The position numbers and the translations under genes are program-made. From NCBI GenBank assembly GCA_050949725.1, contig JBMNGH010000004.1, forward strand, positions 1 through 21,141: a DNA stretch of 21,141 nucleotides, given 5' to 3'. This DNA is from JBMNGH01 sp050949725. GTDB taxonomy: Bacteria; Bacillota; Thermosediminibacteria; Thermosediminibacterales; Tepidanaerobacteraceae. How positions within the stretch are numbered: the stretch's first letter is position 1; the number at the start of each line of letters is the position of its first letter. Below, in pieces: positions 16,211 to 21,141 of this stretch. The notes under the pieces were generated by a model. That model worked only from the letters and a program-made list of their open reading frames with translations. It made no database searches and was not told the DNA's origin.

Positions 16211-16813
16211 TTACTCAACACCTGTAACAAATTCTTCTACCTTGAGCGGAACAGGCTCACAACTTTCTTTGAGCACTAATTCACAGTAGACTCCCATTGC
16301 TGAATTAACTCCGTTTATGACCGCTTGAGTGCTGACTGTGCAGGCTGTTATCTGAATTATCTCATTGGGTTTGGTTGCTTCGAGTCTCACTCTTCGTAGA
16401 TATTTGTTAACACTTTTTCCTGTGAAACGATCCAAAAACCAGTTTTCCGTTAATTTTTCAGCATAAATGGGCGTTTCATCATGTTGCACAATTCTTAAGT
16501 TTGCAATAGTATTTTGTTTGCCGTCGATGACTGTTATAATGTTAATGGGACCTCGGTACCCCACAGGAGCTACCATAAAAATGTAATCATGCTTGTCACC
16601 GTTTTTTACCTTAAAAGCTTTCTTGACCGCCGGGAATTTATCGTCTATATCATCAGTTAAACTGATTTGTTCAATATCCTGCTCATCAAAATTTGGTATA
16701 AGCTCTTTTAGTGCTCCCACTTCTTTTTTTGTCATTCCGTCCGGGCTGCTGCAACCTACGATTAATAAAATAACTAAAATTCCAACAGTGACTAAATAAA
16801 TCCTGTTTTTCAA
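16211..16813 (-). CDS. FMN-binding lipoprotein (RnfG/NqrC-like domain)
   Basis: The 200-residue protein has a lipoprotein signal with lipobox LIVGC (Cys21) and an FMN_bind domain. The stretch QHDETPIYAEKL, then FLDRFTGK, matches the ETPGLG...FxxQFxGK pattern, and ITACTVSTQAVINGVN (155-170) matches the flavinylation motif SGATxTSxAVxxAVN. Thr159 would be the residue that carries FMN in a phosphoester bond. Two positions differ from the motif used by the flavin transferase ApbE: Gly-Ala is Ala-Cys, and the Asp six residues before the Thr is Ile. The start is TTG 16813 with GGAG upstream. No apbE gene is in the window. Its place between molybdopterin-fold and 4Fe-4S proteins supports a role in extracytoplasmic electron transfer. 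Confidence 0.8.
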   Translation of the reverse strand: MKNRIYLVTVGILVILLIVGCSSPDGMTKKEVGALKELIPNFDEQDIEQISLTDDIDDKFPAVKKAFKVKNGDKHDYIFMVAPVGYRGPINIITVIDGKQNTIANLRIVQHDETPIYAEKLTENWFLDRFTGKSVNKYLRRVRLEATKPNEIIQITACTVSTQAVINGVNSAMGVYCELVLKESCEPVPLKVEEFVTGVE

Positions 16814-16862
16814 TCAACAACACTCCATTTTGTCAATCATATTGCTAAATCATGTTCGATTT

Positions 16863-17990
16863 CTATTCTACGGCCTTAATGCGAAGAAGATTTTCAATAG
16901 GAGCTAATTCTGTTTGTTTATCCCAATTGACATTGTATGTGCCGTTTCCTTTAGGAATCAATAATCCTTTGTAAAGGTCAGCCCCCGTCACAGTTAATCT
17001 TTCGCCATCAACATCAAAAAGTTCAAATTGTTTGCTTTCAATGTCCTTAACACGGACCTCTTCCAATATTTCTCCGAGCAAAACACCTTTTTGCCCCTCG
17101 ATCTCTGTTTCACCCAAAAGGTCAGCCATCTGTTCAGGGAATATCGCCGCATCTGCATTTGTGGAAAACCATGCTATGTGTTTTACATTCATACCTAACC
17201 TTATATAGGGTGAAATATTCATAGGGGCACCCTCCCCTTCTATTTTGATGTAATACCCTTGGCTTACGACGTTCATTGCTTCATTTTTCAAAAACCCGTC
17301 AGCAGATTTCATCGTGAAAAAGGCCTCATTGTTTATTTCATCAAATCTCGCAAAAACCTGGACAAGTTCTATTGCATCATCTTCGCTCCCGTAATATTCG
17401 TATTCATAAGGCTGTATCCCCTCAATCAAATTCTTAAACACCCAAACTGACTTTATATCCTTTTGTGGAATTTGATCGTACAACACTATCCTTTCTACCA
17501 TACGAACCCAGTAAGGCCCAAACTCACCTTGTATACATAATCTTGCAGGCCTTGTATCAGCGGGAAGCTCCGGATTATCATCTATGGCCAGGGCCAAGAC
17601 CAGTTCAAAGTTCTCAATAATCTCAGGTGTCACCAAACAGTAATAACCGTCTCTGCCGAAAAACCCCAGGGCTTTATAATCAGAAATGTCTTCATCTACC
17701 AAGGCCAAAACATCTTTCATAGTGGGACCTGCGGCTTTAAACTCTTCTAATAATCCGGTTGTCCTGGTTAAGCTCGCATCAAATTCTATCTGATCCAGCT
17801 TCCTCATTTCCGAGACTGTAACTTTTTTTTCTACATCATTCGGGCATTGTATCACTATCATCTGGTTTTCATATTCTTCTTTACCAGTACTCCTCGCGCT
17901 TGCGATTTCTTTTTGGCCACATCCTGTAACAGTTAAAGCAATGAGATAAACCAGTAAAAAAGCTATAAACTTAAAATAACTCTTTTTCAA
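16863..17990 (-). CDS. Lipoprotein with two molybdopterin-domain-like segments
   Basis: The 375-residue lipoprotein has lipobox TVTGC (Cys24). Residues about 45-170 resemble the Oxidored_molyb fold: VTVSEMRKLDQIEF, TMKDVLALVDED, YKALGFFGRDGYYCLVTPE, FELVLALAIDDNPELP, then GEFGPYWVRMVERIVL. A second, more diverged copy appears at about 305-375 (GVLLGEILEEVR, FELFDVDGERLTVTGADL, NLLRIKAV). Neither has the usual Cys ligand environment of molybdenum enzymes. The start is TTG at 17990 behind a GGGGG ribosome site that overlaps the end of the preceding intergenic gap of 12 bases. Probably exported and membrane-tethered; ligand unknown. It could be a substrate- or protein-binding use of the fold. 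Confidence 0.65.
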   Translation of the reverse strand: MKKSYFKFIAFLLVYLIALTVTGCGQKEIASARSTGKEEYENQMIVIQCPNDVEKKVTVSEMRKLDQIEFDASLTRTTGLLEEFKAAGPTMKDVLALVDEDISDYKALGFFGRDGYYCLVTPEIIENFELVLALAIDDNPELPADTRPARLCIQGEFGPYWVRMVERIVLYDQIPQKDIKSVWVFKNLIEGIQPYEYEYYGSEDDAIELVQVFARFDEINNEAFFTMKSADGFLKNEAMNVVSQGYYIKIEGEGAPMNISPYIRLGMNVKHIAWFSTNADAAIFPEQMADLLGETEIEGQKGVLLGEILEEVRVKDIESKQFELFDVDGERLTVTGADLYKGLLIPKGNGTYNVNWDKQTELAPIENLLRIKAVE

Positions 17991-18002
17991 GAACTAGACC
18001 CC

Positions 18003-18899
18003 CTATTTTACTTTGTACTCGAATGTTGCAACATCGCTGTCATGTTGGCCAAATCCCTTCACAAAAGCCTTGACGACGGTATCATCATCAATTTGAATCG
18101 GCTCGTTTAAATCGAGTTGATATGTACTGGGATTATACAATATGCCGTGTTGTTTTGGATCCGTGCCGTCAATCGTATAGAATATTTTAACTACGCTCAT
18201 GTCTTTATGCTGTAGTTTGACTTTATCTCCCCTGGTTATTTCCCCCGATATAGGAAATGCTGTAGGTAGATCCCATTTTCCCGGATCCTCTGTTGAAACA
18301 ACAATCTGTTTCACATTTTTAATAAATGCAATGTTGGTCTGATCATCAATGTCTTCCTGAGGTACAATAAGGCAGATGTCATCTGGTTGGACATCATTTA
18401 AATCATCGCTGCCTTCCATATACTCATACGCCAATAAAGGTTCAACTAAAACCGCATTAGATGAATCACCTTCTAGGACATTTGGAAAATAATATCTGTC
18501 GGTTTCTAACAACTGTTCTCTGGTAAATGGCATGTTGAATTCATCATCGCCTACAAACACAATGCTTTTAGCATCATCCTTAATACCTGCTGCTTTTAAC
18601 AGCTCCTTTACCAAAACACCGCGGGCTGCGTATTTCTTCCTTGTGGGCCAATTGTTTACCGTTGAATAAATGTGTTCAAATTGTGCATATCGCAATTCCT
18701 TCATTTCCTCAAGGGTAAAAGTTCTCGGCTCTGCTACCCCGTCTCCGCTTATGCTAATTTTTTCGCTTTGTTCCGGGTCTTCTTCATTTATTCCTTGTTG
18801 TGACGGATTTTCTCTCCCACAGCCAGCACACCCGAACAAGATGATAATCGCCATTACTACAATGAAGAATTTTATGTAATCCCGTTTGTTTTTGTTCAT
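18003..18899 (-). CDS. Lipoprotein: molybdopterin-like domain plus chitobiase-type C-terminal domain
   Basis: First gene of the operon, 298 residues from ATG 18899, which has GAGAGG nine bases upstream; the longer frame to 18959 adds 20 residues in front of an otherwise normal signal peptide and is rejected. The signal peptide ends in LFGCAGC, with lipid attachment at one of the two Cys. The middle (FTLEEMKELRYAQFEHIYSTVN, GVLVKELLKAAGI, IVFVGDDEFNMPFTREQL, NAVLVEPLLAYEYM) resembles the Oxidored_molyb core without its metal Cys. The C-terminal 70 residues (VKIFYTIDGTDP, TVVKAFVKGFGQHDSDV) match the chitobiase/beta-hexosaminidase C-terminal (CHB_HEX_C_1) fold, usually a wall or carbohydrate-associated immunoglobulin-like module. 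This suggests display near the cell wall. Confidence 0.7.
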   Translation of the reverse strand: MNKNKRDYIKFFIVVMAIIILFGCAGCGRENPSQQGINEEDPEQSEKISISGDGVAEPRTFTLEEMKELRYAQFEHIYSTVNNWPTRKKYAARGVLVKELLKAAGIKDDAKSIVFVGDDEFNMPFTREQLLETDRYYFPNVLEGDSSNAVLVEPLLAYEYMEGSDDLNDVQPDDICLIVPQEDIDDQTNIAFIKNVKQIVVSTEDPGKWDLPTAFPISGEITRGDKVKLQHKDMSVVKIFYTIDGTDPKQHGILYNPSTYQLDLNEPIQIDDDTVVKAFVKGFGQHDSDVATFEYKVK

Positions 18900-18968
18900 T
18901 TGTATCATCCTCTCGACACAAAACAGTCTTGCTTTTAATTTATGCAACGTATTTTCCATAAGTGTCCT

Positions 18969-19051
18969 TAGAGTAACACATGAGGTAACCAGGCAGTACG
19001 ATACTTCCCTTATCTACAATCTCCCCTAATAAAGTAAGAAACAAGGTAACC
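18969..19051 (-). repeat. Two degenerate 22-base direct repeats in the operon leader
   Basis: The plus-strand stretches 18969-18990 and 19030-19051 agree at 17 of 22 positions, including AGTAA and GGTAACC, with starts 61 bases apart; weaker similarity extends a few bases beyond. They lie in the untranslated leader of the redox operon, the nearer one about 70 bases before its first start codon. They could be operator sites, paired RNA elements or part of a decayed repeat. Confidence 0.4.
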
Positions 19052-19173
19052 CGGAACAATTGCCTTCTTAGCAGTCCGTCTCTCAGTAGACTATGCATTT
19101 ATGTATTGATATTACGCTTAATTAATAATACGAAATCTTTTATAATTTTAGCAGATAATGTATCTTTACAGTC

Positions 19174-19202
19174 ATTATATATTTTTATCGCTCTTTAGAC
19201 AA
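19174..19202 (-). promoter_or_regulatory. Promoter of the redox operon
   Basis: On the minus strand TTGTCT (19202-19197), a 17-base spacer and a perfect TATAAT (19179-19174). A transcript start near 19167 leaves a leader of about 268 bases before the start codon at 18899, long enough for a regulatory RNA. No known riboswitch class was recognised in it. Confidence 0.65.
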
Positions 19203-19519
19203 GAAACATCATCATGCTGTTTGAGTCAAGTATAAGTAGGCAATTTTTTTGTCTTTCCTGAATCTATCTTATTCAAGAAGTTGCCATTTCCTTAGCCGCT
19301 GGGTCTAGTTTGGCTGGCGCCAAAAATGGCCAATAATACCTTCTCCATGTCAAGACAAACCCCAAGATTGGCTTTATAGCCAGCCTTGATATTGAGCATT
19401 GCATGTCGTTTCGACTGGCCAAGGGCAGACATTTACGGTCTCATTTATGTCAGTTACTTCCTTTCATGTATTAGGTTATTTTTGGGCAACATCAAGTAAG
19501 CCTACCTACTAGGGCTGTT
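19203..19519. other. Unassigned stretch between the operon promoter and the transposase
   Basis: No gene is supported here. A 46-residue minus-strand frame starting at 19431 (MSALGQSKRHAMLNIKAGYK at its start) is open but has no family match I can name and no good ribosome site. The far end of the insertion sequence should lie in this stretch; a weak candidate is near 19438, where GGTCTCATTTATGTCA loosely resembles the other end. Confidence 0.4.
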
Positions 19520-20983
19520 TTAACGGTAGGTTAGTTCACAAAAATCCTGCATGTTAAATAAATTGCGGATAACTCGCCTTCCATTGGTCATCTTGCAATC
19601 GGAAAAAGGTATTTTTCCACGGTGTAATGGGTAAATCTCCTTTTTTATGGTCTTGTCTATGTTCTTTCGGGTGTTTTTGATGCTTTCTTCAAAGCGTTCT
19701 GTTAATCTATCCGATACTTGTCCTGATATAAGGGCGGCAATTTTATCCTTAAAGTTTTCTCCCATTTTAAGAGCAATGATTTTTGCTAGGTTAGTGGCTC
19801 CTTCCTCGCTCCAACTCTTGCCTCCTTTCATGCGTTTGGCAAATATGTCTACGTTCTTTTCCATGGTCCCAAGATTTCGGTATTCCAATCCTTCCGGTGG
19901 GTTGGAGATTTCCATTTCTATTCTGTCTTTGTAGCTGATTATGCCGTCTTGGTTGTTTTTTATGTAGCTTTCCAGGTCGTTAAGTTCCTTTATTCTATCG
20001 GCAAGACCGTTACATTTATATTTCAATTTTTCTATTTTGGTGTATGCTTTGCTTAACTCTCCGGCTTTTAGACATCTTTTGATATAGTATCTTGCTCTTT
20101 TATCTTTTACGTTTTTGACTATGTTTTTTGATAGATGGTATGGATCTAATTGAAATATGCCTGTTTCCGGCTCATGGGCGTATCTAATCCAGATTGCTCC
20201 ATCACCGTTTAGTATCCTGTGTTTAATCTTATCAGTGTTGTATCTTGAGGCTATGGTGGCTTCTCTTAGGTCTTGGAAGTCTTCTGCTTGGTGAAAACCG
20301 GCAAAGACTGTTTTCCCTACTGTCATATATTCTTTGGAGGATGGGTATCGGGGCTTCCAGCCTTCATAGGATAGACCTATTTTTAGTTCCTTACGGCCTT
20401 TGCCTCTTTTGGGCCTACTTTTGCCTTGCATGGGTATCCAGAGGCCGTCTGATTCCTCGAAAAGTAATGATACTTCTCGGTCACCACACAGTTCATTGTT
20501 TCTATAGGCTTTGATGAGTTGAGCTTCTGCATCCCTTTGCCTTTGGCCTACGGCTTGGATGATATCCCATACTGCCTGGTGGCTTATGGTTTGGTTTGTT
20601 AGTTCTTTGATTGTTTGGGCTACTTGACGGTAGGATTTATGGCAGCTGAGCTCTATTATCTTTTCTACCAGATTAGGGGATATGGTGCCGATACTTTCAA
20701 AGCCAAGGGCTTCGTCAAGTAGGTAAATGTGCTGAACCTGGCCGTCTTCAGCAACTTTTTTGTAGATGTTTCTTCTGAATACCACTTCTCCCATAAGGGT
20801 TTTAATGGTGGTTGTTTTCTTGCCTTTATGTCTTAATTGGGTTTTGTCTCTTTTTTTTGATAGCTCTTCATCAGCCTGTTCCAGGAACTGCTGCATAAGA
20901 TTTCTAGCAATTTCACAACCCAGTTTGAAAAATTCTTGCTCTATGTCCTTGAAGGTTAAGTCTTTTAAGGGTAAAATATTCAT
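19520..20983 (-). CDS. ISLre2 family (UPF0236) transposase
   Basis: A 487-residue DDE-type transposase, full length for the family and with no internal stop. Recognisable stretches include GCEIARNLMQQFLEQADEEL at the N-terminus, GKKTTTIKTLMGEVVFRRNIY, EESDGLWIPMQG and LNGDGAIWI (acidic residues likely catalytic), LDPYHLSKN and NLGTMEKNVD (likely containing the third acidic residue), and the C-terminal GKIPFSDCKMTNGRRVIRNL. It catalyses movement of its own element. ATG at 20983 follows GGAGGG with seven bases between, but that site can be locked in a long hairpin with sequence at 21030-21046, suggesting limited translation from read-through transcripts. The gene appears functional. Confidence 0.93.
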   Translation of the reverse strand: MNILPLKDLTFKDIEQEFFKLGCEIARNLMQQFLEQADEELSKKRDKTQLRHKGKKTTTIKTLMGEVVFRRNIYKKVAEDGQVQHIYLLDEALGFESIGTISPNLVEKIIELSCHKSYRQVAQTIKELTNQTISHQAVWDIIQAVGQRQRDAEAQLIKAYRNNELCGDREVSLLFEESDGLWIPMQGKSRPKRGKGRKELKIGLSYEGWKPRYPSSKEYMTVGKTVFAGFHQAEDFQDLREATIASRYNTDKIKHRILNGDGAIWIRYAHEPETGIFQLDPYHLSKNIVKNVKDKRARYYIKRCLKAGELSKAYTKIEKLKYKCNGLADRIKELNDLESYIKNNQDGIISYKDRIEMEISNPPEGLEYRNLGTMEKNVDIFAKRMKGGKSWSEEGATNLAKIIALKMGENFKDKIAALISGQVSDRLTERFEESIKNTRKNIDKTIKKEIYPLHRGKIPFSDCKMTNGRRVIRNLFNMQDFCELTYR

Positions 20984-21046
20984 ATCACGTCCCTCCTTGT
21001 TTGTTGGTCTTGTCTACTACAAACATACAGGAAAGACGTGATTATG
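20981..21046 (-). promoter_or_regulatory. Hairpin able to hide the transposase ribosome site and start codon
   Basis: In the minus-strand RNA, bases 21046-21030 pair with 20996-20981 in 16 pairs (two G-U) with one bulged A, around a 33-base loop. The 3' arm contains both GGAGGG and the ATG. A candidate promoter TTCCCA (21050-21045), 17 bases, TATGTT (21027-21022) would start RNA near 21014 inside the loop, giving transcripts without the 5' arm. Confidence 0.6.
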
Positions 21047-21082
21047 GGAAGAGTTTTTTTTGGCTCTTCCCATTATTTTTTT
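21046..21082 (+). terminator. Possible outward terminator at the insertion-sequence upstream end
   Basis: GGGAAGAG (21046-21053) pairs exactly with CTCTTCCC (21064-21071) around a T-rich 10-base loop, followed after ATTA by seven T on the plus strand. It points away from the transposase. On the minus strand no T run follows. Confidence 0.45.
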
Positions 21083-21141
21083 GGAATTGCCTACGATAAT
21101 TTTACTCTAAGGATTTGTCCTGTCAAATTTAAATTGACCTC

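Larger units (their letters stand above)
19438..21141 (-). mobile_element. ISLre2-type insertion sequence, ends not fully resolved
   Basis: The element consists of one UPF0236/ISLre2 transposase gene with a structured upstream region. The upstream end is placed at or beyond 21141 because the last 30 bases recur at 3636-3665. The downstream end is uncertain; 19438 is a weak guess from loose similarity. Length of about 1.7 kb would be normal for the family. Target duplications cannot be checked because the window ends here. Confidence 0.6.

Noticed and set aside
18900..19167. Known riboswitch (Moco, T-box) in the redox operon leader
   Set aside because: No consensus core such as a T-box antiterminator motif could be recognised by eye; left as unassigned leader.
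18965..21113. 12-base inverted match (TCCTTAGAGTAA at 18965-18976 and its complement at 21102-21113) as insertion-sequence ends
   Set aside because: Similarity does not extend past 12 bases, and matches of that length are expected by chance in a 21-kb window.
1..21141. CRISPR array or prophage
   Set aside because: No regularly spaced repeats, cas genes, integrase or phage structural genes were seen.

Overview
The window looks like a piece of chromosome from a low-GC, Gram-positive anaerobe of the Clostridia type. Reasons: strong AGGAGG-like ribosome binding sites, many TTG and GTG starts, tRNAs with encoded CCA, an ABC-class ATPase relative, lipoproteins instead of soluble periplasmic proteins, an L,D-transpeptidase with peptidoglycan-binding repeats, and an ISLre2-type (UPF0236) transposase. 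The species cannot be named from the sequence alone.

Layout. 1-1339 (minus): an ABC-class ATPase gene broken by three single-base losses in A runs. 1531-1716 (minus): tRNA-Leu(CAA) with promoter and terminator. 1887-3490: an L,D-transpeptidase and a convergent, overlapping HAD phosphatase. 3636-4060: an orphan copy of a 30-base sequence that also lies at the right edge of the window, then tRNA-Leu(CAG) with a strong promoter, a long hairpin and a terminator. 4162-5957 (minus): a two-gene type II restriction-modification system. 5958-6750: a gene-poor stretch with the decayed end of an IS200/IS605 transposase. 6751-8314 (minus): a ParM-like actin ATPase followed by a bactofilin. 8534-13225 (minus): a 1563-residue regulator (degenerate protein kinase, AAA-type ATPase, helical repeats, GAF, LuxR helix-turn-helix). 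13433-18899 (minus): a seven-gene operon. 18960-19519: its long leader and promoter. 19520-21141: an ISLre2-type insertion sequence.

The most interesting block is the seven-gene operon. It encodes two lipoproteins and one membrane-anchored protein resembling the sulfite-oxidase-type molybdopterin domain but without a recognisable molybdenum-ligand cysteine, an FMN-binding lipoprotein, a NapH-like polyferredoxin membrane protein, a small antibiotic-kinase-fold phosphotransferase and a MobB-like GTPase. The likely reading (inference) is an electron path from the membrane 4Fe-4S protein to flavin and molybdopterin-fold proteins outside the membrane, with two cytoplasmic proteins for cofactor supply or assembly. 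The large LuxR-type protein encoded directly downstream on the same strand is a candidate regulator. A second notable pair is the chromosomal actin-like ATPase and bactofilin: two different cytoskeletal polymers in one operon.
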